DNA of 64,000 nt from positions 20,974,285 to 21,038,284 of the forward strand of contig WARS01000036.1 in NCBI GenBank assembly GCA_008933995.1. Direction: 5' to 3'. Both the position numbers and the translations under genes were made by a program. This DNA comes from Datnioides undecimradiatus. Its lineage: Eukaryota > Chordata > Actinopteri > Lobotiformes > Datnioididae. Positions 1 to 11,989 of this stretch are shown here, one piece after another. Position 1 is the first letter of the stretch; the number at the start of each line of letters is the position of its first letter. The notes under the pieces are model-generated. The model was given only the letters and a program-made list of their open reading frames with translations. It was not told where the DNA came from and searched no databases.

Positions 1-302
1 GCAGCTCAGTGGACATTGTTATCAAGGGCTGTTTGTCTTAAACTGATCCTCCTCCTCCCTCCCCCTGCTCCCCCCCCCTGCTCCCCCTCCTCCCCCCTCC
101 TCCTCAGCTGATGGCTGCTGCAGGTGATTAATGCGTAGCCGCGACCGTTAGCGCTCTGCTAATCAGCCCAAAAGCACTTTGCTTAAGTGAGGAGAGTGGT
201 CCAAGTGTTGCTGCGGCGGTGAAACGGCCGTGTCGTCGTCTCAGGTCGCGGGACTTTCACGGCGGCCACTGTGGACGAGCTGCATCACTTCCTCTGGTGC
301 AG

Positions 303-337
<35 letters not shown>

Positions 338-1254
338 ATAAGCGCAGTGTGTGTGTGTGTGTGTGTGTGTGACACGGCTGTGTGCATTATTGTTGATATA
401 TTTATTTTGATGTTTTTTTAAAAACATGTGACCTGCAGTTTGAACCTGATTGGTGGATTACTGTCTGATGCTGATCAGCTGTTTAGAAGCTGCCTGATCA
501 ATAACTTCATGTTTGTAATGGATCAATAACCAGTCCTGTTTCGAGCAGAGTGACAGTAACAACTTAAATTACTTTTTCAAAAGTTTATTAAAAACAATTG
601 TTTAAATGTAATAAATAATTCATATCATTAATTTATTAATAATATTAATTTATTTATTAACAAAACATTTACTTGGTTTATTTTTTGTCAGTGCAAAACA
701 TATTTTAAAATTAATATTTACAAAGTAATTAATATTTTTAATATTTAGATAGTTCTGTTTTAAATTTGTATATACTACATTTAATATATCTGTTATATAT
801 TAGAACTTTTATAATATGTAGTATAAAATACCATTCATTTAATCCTATATATTATATACAGTTTTTAATTTGATTATATTTTTATTTTAAACAATAAATA
901 CATATATAAATACAGATGAATACAGTGAAATGCAGCTTTGAGTTTCTCGGTGTTGAACGAGGTTTAAAGTCTGTAGAAATGATTAAATATCTTAAATCAG
1001 TTTCATTTAGTCAGGATTTTATTATTTATGCAATTTTATTCTTTATTTTAAATATTTTGTATTTATCAGTATTACTGTGAGTATAATATAACCAACGTGT
1101 GAATTTAAATATAAACAGTATTTTAGTTTATTTTATTATTAATCTGATTTTTAGATTTAAACAGTTCATAATTTGATATTTTACTGCTCTTTAACCAAAC
1201 GCTCCTGATCAGCACCTCTGACACATTTACGACCTCGTGTCTGCGTCAGAAGAC

Positions 1255-1282
1255 TAATAATAATAATAATAATAATAATAAT
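1255..1282. repeat. (TAA)n microsatellite
   Basis: About nine perfect TAA units, beside an AT-rich stretch. No gene overlaps it. Confidence 0.95.
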
Positions 1283-1454
1283 GCGTCACATTATTAAATG
1301 AAATCTGATCACAGTCGTAAACGTTAATAAAGTTTTATTCAAATCAGTGGCAGCAATAAAGTTTAACTTGTTTCAAACTGAAGCAGCGTTTGGTTTGAGG
1401 CTTCTGCCCAGTTTGTGCACGACATCTGAATCTCACACTGCTGCTCAGTGACAT

Positions 1455-1458
<4 letters not shown>

Positions 1459-1494
<36 letters not shown>
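1459..1494. repeat. (CA)n microsatellite
   Basis: Perfect CA dinucleotide run of about 18 units. Confidence 0.95.
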
Positions 1495-1497
<3 letters not shown>

Positions 1498-4132
1498 GGC
1501 TAATGAGAGTGTTTCTCAGCCTGCGTTTGGTGGATTAGCGCTGAGAGCTGCAGAATGGATCTGATTGAGAGAGGAAACAGCAGCGGGGTGATAAAGGGGA
1601 GCGAACACAGTGCAGAGAGGGGTGTGTGTGTGTGTGTGTGTGAAGGTGGTGGAGGGGGGTGCAGAGTAAATAGCAGTGACCCAGCAGGGGGTCGGCCTCC
1701 TTTTCAGCAGTTCTCTCCCTGGGAATCCACTCTCACTCATTCAGGCCCGTCCCCTGCTCCTCACCTCATCGCACCGCTATCTCCCGGCCGCCTTTGGGAT
1801 TCAAATGATATCTCATTAGCTCTTATTGGATTGTAACCTTCGTGGGACGCACAGTGTTTCACTTTCCCCTTTAAACGATCGATAGAAAGGACGCTGGCGT
1901 CCGGAATAAAAAGCCTCCATTTTGTTTTTCCCCTCCCTCCCTTCATCGACTGTCTCGCCCTAATCCCCCCCCCTCATTTGTTCACTCTCTCCTCTCTCAA
2001 TACAACATGTTGCATCTGCAGCTACAGTCGGGATTCCTCTCTGGCCTCCGTATCCACAGGGCGTCTTTGTCTGTTTCTAACGTACCATTAACCCTCGGTG
2101 GCTCGTCAATGCCTCTCAGTCCTGGAGGCCACAGAATTAACTCAGACAGAGGGCGAGAGAAGGCGAAGGGGAGCAGGGAGAGCGAGGAAACTGCAGCCAC
2201 GATTTGGGGTTAACGGGAGGCAAACGGGTCGGAGAGGCTCTCAGCAGATTCAGCATCCAGGTGGAGCAGCAGCCTGTGCAGGTCCAACAGGAGGCCGGGG
2301 TGACACCTGTGGCTGTGGAGAGGCCTGCTGAGAGTCCCAACAGGTGGCAACACACCAACATTCAACTGCAAATGCTCCCTTACTCTAATCATTACGGTAA
2401 AATAGATGTTTCAGGTTTGAGACACCAGGTAAAAACACTGCAGCTGTGTGCTGTTAGCCGTTAGCTAAGTCAGTTCAGCTAGCCTCACTGCAACACATGC
2501 AAGCTTCTGCAAACATGTGACGAACGTGTGCATGAGAAACATGAAATACAGTGATGTTTTACCCCAAACTGGCTTCACATTAAGAGCATCACCTGCAAAA
2601 CGGTACCAGGCTTTTATTTTGAAAGAGTCACTGGAAAGTTTGTCACCTAGCTTAGCAACAGCCGCTAACATTCATCGAAGTGTTTCTGCATCTCTTCTTG
2701 CAGCGGATCGGTTTGAAATCTTGCAAAAAGGAACAAGAAAAGCAACTTTGATCATTTCAGGTCTCAGATAACCCTGATGACATCACTGTGACATCATCAG
2801 ATCCACAGAGGAGGTTGAGTTGTGGTCCTCAGAGCGAATTAACCAAACTTTCTGAGTAAAAACTCGATGTTGTACTTTTTGGAATATAATCATCCAGAGT
2901 TTGCTGTCGTGTGTTTCTCTGTTTGCTCTTCCTTTGATCACATGCATTGACGGTCGCAGCTTGCTGCTGTGTAAAATTGATGGGATCCACCCGTCACAAC
3001 TGGCGATCAATCAATCAGACCAGGGGGAGAGCAAAAGAGGCTGAACACACAGGCTAAAGCTTAGCATTAGCATGTTAGCATTTAGCTCAAAGCCTCTCGA
3101 AGCTGCTTGCATTGAAGTGTTTCAGCTGCCGTGTTTTCATGAATCCTGCATATTCATACGTGTTGTTTTGTCTGAGTGACCCCTGAATAACCCACATGCA
3201 GCGTGTTTGCACTGCAGCCAGCGTTCCCATGCAGGACAGCGCCTTGTTGTTGTTGAGAGATGCAGAGATTCAGGGACTTTGTGACGAAGCCTTTCACCTC
3301 TGCGCTCTGTGTTTCCCTCTCTGCAGGGTGTCTGCAGGCTTTAACACATGGATTAACCCTTTATTCCTGTTGTCCCTCTCGGGGCTGATCTCAGCTCTGC
3401 TTTGTTTGTGTTTTTGGATGACATGAGATCATCTGGGATCAACGCTGTGCTAACCGCCTCTTCCTTCTCTTGTTTAAATCCATTTTGTGTTTCTCCCCCT
3501 TTTCTGTGTTTCTACCTCCGGCGGCCTCTCTTGACCTTCTCAAAGGGAGAGTGGGCGGGCCGTCCTGGTGCTGTCTCCTTGTTAAGAGAGAAGATTAAGA
3601 GTTCCCTGAACAGACAAATGCACGGTAATCGTCTCATTACCTACGAAATGCTTTGGCACGCAGCGAGGTGGAGATCACCTCTGAGTGCACGGGGGAGCAT
3701 CTCTGCAGGATGAGAAGCTGCTGCACGGTCTTCCTGAAGTTAACGGCGTTGTGCAGGATGTCAGATCCTGCAGGATGGGATCTGAATAAGGTCTTTACTC
3801 CTAAAGGTTTACGTCACTGTCCTGCACAAAAGAATAAAACTAATAGAAACTGATAAAAATGAGAGAAACGAATGTGGATTTGCATCAAACTTCAGTCCAA
3901 AATGGTGGAAACTCCTATTTTGACTGTGTCTCACACCTGCCTGAGGTGTGTTATCGCACATGTTTCAATAAAGTTTGATTTGTACGAGTGTGTGAGCTGG
4001 AAAAGTCGATGCATCGGTGTTTAAACAGGAGGCGACGGCTTCGGTTAAGCTGAAGTGTGTGACTGTGAGACAGAGTTACAGAGGGATGTGTGTTGTGCAG
4101 TGAGGTGCATGCATCTGGACTGGTTTATGTCT

Positions 4133-4135
<3 letters not shown>

Positions 4136-4176
<41 letters not shown>

Positions 4177-4277
4177 TTCTGATCCAGCCTTTCCTCAGGA
4201 CCTGCCTGGCATTGTGCTGCTTCCTGTCCCAGCAGACATTGTTGGAGTGGGATCAACAAAGGGACAAAAGGGGCTCC

Positions 4278-4309
<32 letters not shown>
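4136..4309. repeat. Inverted pair of (GT)n and (CA)n microsatellites
   Basis: A (GT)n run at about 4136-4174 is followed after roughly 105 bases by a (CA)n run at about 4281-4309. The two are reverse complements, so a transcript or single strand could fold into a stem with a loop of about 105 nucleotides. Confidence 0.9.
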
Positions 4310-4311
<2 letters not shown>

Positions 4312-6775
4312 TAGCTCACTTTTTCCCAGGCCTCTTGGAGCCACCAGTGGTTTCCCGTCTGTCTGTGACGTATCTATTGATCTTATCTATCGATCAGTAT
4401 TAAAACAGTTTAAATTATAATTTCAGTTTGATTTAAAACAAAAAACTTGTTTTTATACGTTTTAGAGTATTTATATTCCTCCTTCACTCCCCCCTGCTCT
4501 CCCCCGTCTCCCCCATCTCTCTTATCTCCATCCTCATCTCCTCATCCCTTAAACTCCTCTCCTCCCGTCCTCTCCTCCCGTCGTCTCCTTCCTCTCTCCT
4601 CCTCTCTCATCCTTCACTTTCCTCCCACTTCTTATCTCCCCCATCTCCTCCTCCCTCTCCTCCCCTCCTCCATCCGTCCGGCGGGGGTCTCGCTCTGGGT
4701 GGAAACGTTGGCGTTGGTGCCTCATTGACCTGTCACACCACGTTCAGTCAAGCTCAGCCTGAGAACAAACACGGCTCCAGAGTCAACATTTGTCCTCCAC
4801 CCTCTTCACCTCTTTTCCTCGCCTCCTTTCCTTTTTCACCTCCTCCCGCCTTTTCCTCAATCATCCTTCACTCGCTTCCTCCTTCCTTTCCTCCATCGAC
4901 ACCCTGCGATTCGCAGACGTCACTTGAAATCAATCTGCTTTGAACCAGGAGGCGCCGGCCTGGTCTCATGCCTCACGTGTTTAAATCGGGTTGTCATGGC
5001 AACACACACACACAATTAACCCTGAGAAGCTACACGTCTCCGTTAGGCCGAGGGAAACATCATGACTTGGGTTAAAACAAGTGATTTCAGTGTCGACTTC
5101 TGGTTTCTCTCGAGGCTCGAGCGGCGCCCTCAGGTCAAAGTCCTGAGTTTGCACGAAGACGCTCTCACTGTTAAACCCTGTTAAACTTGCGCCCACACGT
5201 TGGCTTTTAAAACATGTATGAACAGATAAAAACCGGATTAGCACGCTGATCCGGGTTTGAATCCTGGTTTGGCACATTCACATTGACGACAAACTCAGCG
5301 ACTGTTCGTGGGTTTTGTGCAGCTTTACCTTCACCTGCAGCGTCCGCACACACCTGCTTCTCGTTTTCAGCTGCACGCAGACTGAAAGAGCACACGCTGT
5401 CGTGCACAGACTGAAGAAACCGACCAGAAACACTTCAGTTAAACGTTGTTTTGGTGCACCGTGCCTTTTTCTTTTAATCTTAAAGTCCTCAAAAAGACTT
5501 AAAGTGGTGACTTGTGTCCCACATCTGGACATTTTGCTTTGATTTCAACCAAATCAGCTTAAATGTGTTTTTAGGCCGATCAGACTGAGGATCTGTGGTT
5601 TCTGGACATCAGGGAGCCGATCCCACAGCAGTGAACTCAGTTTTTGCTGTTTATGGTTCTGTGGGACTCATAAATGAGCTTTTAATGAACAACGATGTGT
5701 TAATGTGTAAATGAAGCCAGAGGAAACCTGCCTCTCCTGCTCCTCGTCCCCTCTGTCTCATTACTGCACTTTCAGTTTGTCCCGTCCTTTGTCTCTGCCT
5801 CCTCTCCTCCTCTCACACAGCGGGGGTCTGCAGCTTTTAACAGTCAGTTTAACCCTTTGTCTCCCTTTGTTCCTCTGTGGCTCCTTCCACCTTCCCCTCG
5901 TTTGCATTTCATCCCCCTGAGTAGAAATGAGATAATCTGGGATCAGCAGAGTCAACCTGAGCTTCTCTGCAGCGTCTGTTGTCTTCTTCACACTCTGTGC
6001 AGAACAAACGGAGACAAAGCAGACTGAGGAGTATCTGTAGACTCTGCAGCGATTAACCCCGATTCAAAACACCTGAGCTGCCCATGCTCGAGCCTGAACA
6101 GTTAATGAGAGTCTGCAAACACAGAAACGGAGGAAAGGCTGCGGAGTGAGAGATAAAACAGTTTCAATCTTCTTGGTCATTTGCATTCAAACTGGCACCG
6201 ATTGACCAAAATAAAATATCAAAACTCATCCAGAAACTTTTCCAAACCGCTGCTGCAGCGTCGCAGAGTCTCCTCTCTCTGATGCAAACACTCAAACACC
6301 AACGAAAACACCTCTTCTGTTTGACTCGAGTGTCTGTCGAGCACAATGTTTTGGCGACGCGGCAGCTGTTTTGAAATGGAGGCTGGAGAATTGCATCGTG
6401 CTCCAGGAGTGTTTCAAAAACTTTCCATGATTACCTTTATTCACCATGAAACTGGGTGACCTGCCCAGCGGTCACCGGCTGAGTGTTTGATGGTGGGTTT
6501 TGGTGGAGTGTTGATGTTTGCTAAGTGATGTTTCTGCAGAAAACTGCATGCTAACGTGCACGAACGCCGCTGATGTCACAGGCGCAGGATGCTGAATCGC
6601 TGCTCAGCTCTGTCTCCACTGAAAGCCTGAAAGTCTCACGTCATTCCGTCTGAAACCTTCCTGATCAATAAAGCTGATCCGACCTCCTCCTCCCCTGATC
6701 TCTGCACGCGCCCGATGCTCCACACGTCCCACATGAGCGCTTCTAGGCCTCGGGGTGAGGAGGTGCATGCAAAAC
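4310..6775. other. Non-coding block with a homopyrimidine tract
   Basis: No gene was recognised. From about 4478 to 4680 the plus strand is almost entirely C and T, written as many variants of CTCC and TCTCC, and a second pyrimidine-rich stretch covers about 4790-4905. The remainder (4910-6775) is mixed sequence, with only a short (CA)n near 5002 and small shadow reading frames. Confidence 0.6.
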
Positions 6776-7142
6776 CACACACACACACACACATCTCAAC
6801 TCCTTCCTCCAGGTATGTTGGTGTGTGTGTGTGTGTGTGTGTGTGAGGGGAAACCACAGGGTTCAAACATGCTTCAGTTCATGGGCGACTGGTTTAATAC
6901 TCAGAGCGACTGTTTGAGAAAACCGGTCGGTGCCAACTCGCAAAGTTATTTTCATTTCTAAACATGGCCGAGCAGAAACACACACACACACACACATACA
7001 CACACACCTCCCGTGTGGCACCGTGCCTCCAATTGTGCGGCACGTTTGTGTTTGTTGATAAGGTCACAAAAGAAGTCGACATTGTTTGGTTTTTTGGGCA
7101 AATATAAACTTTTTTTTCAGAGAAGGGAACAATCCTCAGCTG

Positions 7143-7180
<38 letters not shown>

Positions 7181-8273
7181 GCAACAGCATGCACGACTGC
7201 ACAGATAAGAATGAAAGTGAATGGGAGGGAGAAAACCAAAAACCCGGACATGAGGGAGAGTTTGAGTCTATGTTAAATTGTTGGTCACATGATGATGGAG
7301 AGATCATGTGACCCCAGGACCAGTGATGAGGAAATCAGAATTAATCTAACAAACATGCAAGAGTTGCAAGCTACAACTGTTGCTGGTCAGTTTAACGAGT
7401 TAGGTCACATGATCACCGGCGTTACGGGCTGTTATGTGACCACGTGCACATTTGGCACAGAGGCCAAACAACGGTGCTCTGGCTCTGGTCCCTTCTTCTT
7501 CTGCTGCTTCTTCTTCTTCTGCTGCTTCTTCTTCTGCTGCTGCGGCACAGTGACGGTAGGCCATTATCATTGCCACCATCTCTCAGCCAATCAAATGGGA
7601 AAGGACAGCAGAGTGACACACACTCCCTCACACACACATCTGGTGTGTTTGTGCTGTTCCTGCAGTGTTATCAGGCAGAGATAGGGGCAGCAGCTGGGGG
7701 GATTCTCTCAGGACCTCGGCTGAACTTCTGAACCTCGGGGCTGTTGATGTGACCGCTGACCTCTGACTCACTCACACACACACACACACACACACACACC
7801 TGAACTAAGAGCTCCTCACACATCCGTTACTTTCTTTTTTTAAAGCTGCAACTTCCGAATCAGCTGATGTGTGACCAGCTTATCTGCTGCTGTGTGAGTC
7901 AGAGTCAGTGTGTGGTGATGTGTTGCTGTGACTCCAGAGTCTCTGCTTTAATACAGTGATGTGTTGCTGTGACTCCAGAGTCTCTGCAGAGCATTGAAGC
8001 TGAGTCTCTGCTTTAATACAGTGATGTGTTTCAGAAAGCAGCTTCTGACCTTTGCAGAGTCACATCGCTGCTGAATCGCTGCTCGGTCACAGAGAGAAGC
8101 TCTGTTTCACTCAGCCGCCATGTTGATCAGGCTGTGGAGCTTGAATGTGCATGCGTGTGTGTGTTTGTGTGTGTGTGTGTGTGTGCTAGTGTTACAGGTT
8201 AATCTGTCCCTGAAGGTGAGCAGCAGAGGAAAGGGAGTGGTGGTCAGATGCAACACACACACACACACACACA
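6776..8273. repeat. Cluster of GT/CA and trinucleotide microsatellites
   Basis: Dinucleotide tracts lie near 6776-6792 (CA), 6822-6844 (GT), 6978-7008 (CA), 7147-7176 (GT), 7772-7799 (CA), 8155-8184 (GT) and 8252-8273 (CA). An interrupted CTT/CTG tract spans about 7493-7541, and a 42-base tandem duplication lies at 7915-8030. Reading frames here translate the repeats and are not credible genes. Confidence 0.9.
7915..8030. repeat. Tandem duplication, 42-base period
   Basis: The phrase GTGATGTGTTGCTGTGACTC begins at 7915 and again at 7957. A third, partial copy (GAGTCTCTGC to GTGATGTGTT) occupies about 8002-8030. Copies are nearly identical, suggesting a recent slippage or tandem duplication. 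Confidence 0.85.
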
Positions 8274-11200
8274 CTCTTCTAAAAGCAGCCTCTCAGCTTT
8301 TGTTATGCAGAGCTCTTCCCTGGAAGCGCCGACAGTGAAGTGATCTCGTGGGCTCCCGGGGGAGTTTCCACCGTTAGACGGTAAAATGCGGCCGAAAGAT
8401 GAAGCAGGATCTCCGGTAACAGAGTCCACATGTCGACCTGATCAAACCAAACACTTCCTGTCGCTTCTCCTCACATCTAACTCCCATGATGCATCCCATC
8501 GGTTGTTAGGCCTCCCAATAAAAAGAAGATAACTGCACGCACTCTGTCACGTCTGCCTTTGTTCCACCGCCGCCGCCGCCAGCACCGGAGCAGGTTCCAG
8601 GTTGTAAATGACGAGCACGTTCTTCATCTCCGCGGCTTTCTGGCGAGTGGCGTCGGCAGAGCGGCGAGGCCTCCGAAGCTCCTGTTGATCCAAACATTTC
8701 TCATCTTCATCAGGAGACAGGAGGGATACAGGGCGGTGGGGAGAGCAGGCTTCACCGTCTTTGATCAGGAACAGCTGCCGGAGAAAAACATGATGATGAG
8801 GCGCGAGAACGAGTCAAGAACCCGGCGGGAGTCGTGAGGCGCGATGGAGAGGTGGAGGAGAGAGAAGAAGAAGTGTCACGAAAGAACAGGAGGCGTCATT
8901 TCATCACTGACCTCAAACACATCATGTTCACTTCTCCTCCAGCTGCACGGTTTAGTGACGCCCTGGAATTATTATTATTATTATTATTATTATTATTTGT
9001 TGTTGTTCCAGATGTTAATCAGGAAGCGTATACAACTACAGAGCTGTCTTTTATGCACAGGTTGGACCTTTAACCTGTAGGATCACCAGCTCAGGCGCTC
9101 TGAATGCACACTGATGCTACCTTCAGGGACACACAGGAAAACACACTAACTTGACGACCACGCCTGCGCATCACCATCCGGTTAGGCCGGAGCCGTCACA
9201 GGCTGCAAAGTCAACAGAAAACGTCGAGACAAACGTCATGAAAGACTTCATGAGGACGATCAGATCGCTGCACAGTCACGCACGCAGCAGATGAGCGGTG
9301 CATCGCTCTGAAGCTGCTTTCTCCCGCTAACACTCCAATGTTGAATGTGACGCAGCAGGAAGTGTTTAAAAACCTGCGCACGTGCAACAGTGCTGATGTG
9401 AAGAGGTTTAAATGCTGCTGCCGGCGCTTAGAGCAGCATCGACCCCTGAGATAATAAAAATAATAGAAATGTTGCATCAGGACAGATTAAACCTCAACAC
9501 CAAGCTTCAAGCCTAAAGGAGAAAACACTTGAACATGAACTCGAATCTTTTTAAGGATTTTGATGTCAGCGGACAGGTGTCATGGACGCCAGTTTGTCTC
9601 ATTTCTTCGTTTACATGTTTTATTCTACAGAATAAACATTTGAACCTCTGATTCAGAGAATTCAGCTCTTTCCACGGCTGCAGTCATGACCTTCCGAGCT
9701 AAGACTAAGTGAACGCTTGGAACGACGTGATGCATTCAGGTTCTCATCTTGTGTCGCTTGCATTTGACTGTGACAAACTGTTCACCACCCACTGTTGCTC
9801 TGCTTCTCTCTGCTGCCCCACAAGTCTCTGTCCTTCCTCTGTCTCTGCACTTGCATAAAGCTCTGCAATACGACGTTTTCAACACATGTGAATGCATCAC
9901 TGCAGGAGTTTGTGCTTCCTGCAGCTGAGTTGTCTCCTGACTTTGTATGAAATTAGCTTTATGATCTGTCTGAGTGCACCACTAAAATACCTGCACACTG
10001 GCTGATCAGTGTAGGGATTCCCACATTAATAAACAGTTTGCATGTAAATATGAGCGAGTCTGCAAACATGTGTTTTACTGTCGTTTTAAACCGAGTGAAC
10101 ATAAACAAAGTCACTCTTCTCAGACGAGTTTTCAGCGTCCTTTATGTTAAAGCATGCAGCTCTTGTGTGTTTGACAAACAGACCTAACAAGCCTCCATCG
10201 TCTCATTCCTGTCATTCCTGCAATTAGTGACCCGATGCATTCGGAGGGAGTCGAAGACACGACGGGACTCTGCTCCTCTGCTGCTTTGTTCCCTCTCACA
10301 CTGGGACGAGTGGAGAGGACGGCCTGGACGAGGAGGAGGGAGGGGACCAGACGCTGGACTCTCTTTTCACTGGTTCTCCCTCCACCTCCTCCACATTCCT
10401 GAGCATTGCCCCGGAGTGAGGAGGAGACATTCCTGGGACCTTTTGTTGAGCTCAGGATGCTCCTGCACTGAGAAGAGAAGGGAGGAGCCGTCATGACGGG
10501 ACGTGTTTTCACTTTGTCTTCACGGCTGTTTTTCCTTTCAGTCACAAAACGCTGCTGCTGCTGGTCGCATCGGGGACACGTTGGTGAAAAGTGCCTGTGT
10601 TTCAGCTGATCAGCAGCGACCGAGGCTTTGTTTTACACTGATACAAGAGACAGGAAACTTCTGAAGGAGTAAAAACACTTCGTTTCATTCATTATAAGCA
10701 GCCAGGTCTCCTCAGAACTAAGATATCATGTATAAACTGCTTTATGGAAAAGTTCATAACTGAAGCAGGGCGAAGCAGAAACGGCTCAATGTGCTTCAGT
10801 GTCTGACTGAAGCACGTTTTAACATTAACGCAGTGATTTTTGGGCAGTCAGAGACAATCGGGCTGGTTTTTAAAATGATTTTTAAACAAACTTTATTTAA
10901 ACATTCAGCCAAAAACAGAACACACACACTAACAAACCGAAGTCCTCACGCAGGCTCAAAATGATGAAAGATGTGGCTGCTAAAAATTATTAGCAGCACT
11001 TAGCATAATTCATATATCTGTTGGAGGTTGATAGCAGTAGCCTATTATTAATAGGACTTAGCATGTTTGCTCTTTCATCTGTGCTGCAGCTACAATCCAA
11101 ATGATGATGTGGAATTAGCATTTTAGCCTCCAGGTTTCTGTTGTTGTCTCTGAAATTGAGGCCATTTTAAGCTAAAACAGACAAAAACAAGCTAAAACAA

Positions 11201-11524
11201 ACAAAAACACGCTAAACCAAACAAGCTAACTGTGCAGATATTTGCCTGCAGAGCTGAAAATGAACGCTGGAGACTCCAAATGAATGCTAACGTTGCGCTG
11301 TGTGTGCTAGCTGCAGGCTGTTTGCTAGCATGCTAACAACGTTTAGTTTGTTCTGCAGCCAAACGGTGAACAGCTGCAGCTGCAAACATCAGGACACACA
11401 GAACAGCTGATGCTCAGATCAACAGGCTGGACTTGAAAAGTCTTGAAGTCCTTCCAAACCCTGAGTGAAAATTCAATGCACAATCAGTTCAGAACAATTA
11501 AAGTGTCTGTGGGTGTATCAGTCA
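8274..11524. other. Non-coding block with no recognised gene
   Basis: No recognisable coding exon was found on either strand. An (ATT)n tract lies at about 8967-8996, and a (CCG)n stretch near 8569-8581 sits in a GC-rich segment (8550-8870). A short degenerate tandem of AAGCTAAAACA-type units lies at 11170-11228. The segment 10230-10480 is GC-rich and non-repetitive; I could not assign it. Confidence 0.55.
8967..8996. repeat. (ATT)n microsatellite
   Basis: Ten perfect ATT/TTA units followed by a short GTT run. Confidence 0.95.
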
Positions 11525-11951
11525 CACACACACACACACCACAGACCCAACACACACACACACACACACACAGTGCATTGTTCAGCTTCATCAATCTGAG
11601 CTGCCTTTCCCTTCATCCACCCACTTCATCCATTTCCCATTGTTCAGCTCGCCGCCATGATCGCTGCCCGCCGCGCATTAACATTCCTCGGACATATAGA
11701 CACGGCAAACACACACACATGCACATGTACACAAAAACATACACACATCTGATGAGTGCCAGCCTAGTCAGCAAACCTGCAGATACATACAAGCCCACAC
11801 TTGTGTGAACAAAACTCTGAAGCATGCACACACACATACATACACAGACACACACACACACTGGTTCCACATCGCCACTGTCGGATGTGTTGCTAGGCCG
11901 TGATAAAGCCATTCAGTCTGGTTCTCAGGCAAGAAGGTCCAACTCAAATTG

Positions 11952-11985
<34 letters not shown>
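11525..11985. repeat. (CA)n microsatellite cluster
   Basis: CA runs lie at about 11525-11571 (interrupted), 11822-11860 (interrupted by CATA) and 11958-11985. Frames across this region encode only Thr-His or Val-Cys alternations. Confidence 0.9.

Positions 11986-11989
<4 letters not shown>

Larger units (their letters stand above)
1..4135. other. Intergenic or intronic block with no recognised gene
   Basis: No reading frame here has a recognisable domain, and those present are short or made of dinucleotide repeats. The block holds two (GT)n tracts near 305-335 and 349-371, an AT-rich stretch from about 580 to 1180, a (TAA)n tract at 1255-1282, a (CA)n tract at 1459-1494 and a (GT)n tract near 1622-1641. 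The segments 100-200, 1700-1930 and 3590-3720 have mixed, non-repetitive composition with homeodomain-like cores such as CTCATTAGC. They could be regulatory, but this cannot be tested from one sequence. Confidence 0.6.

Noticed and set aside
4055-4420. Plus-strand frame of 121 codons
   Set aside because: Most of it translates (GT)n and (CA)n tracts into Val-Cys and Thr-His runs.
8506-8697. Minus-strand frame with a Gly run in a GC-rich segment
   Set aside because: The Gly run comes from a (CCG)n tract and no domain or splice context supports a gene.
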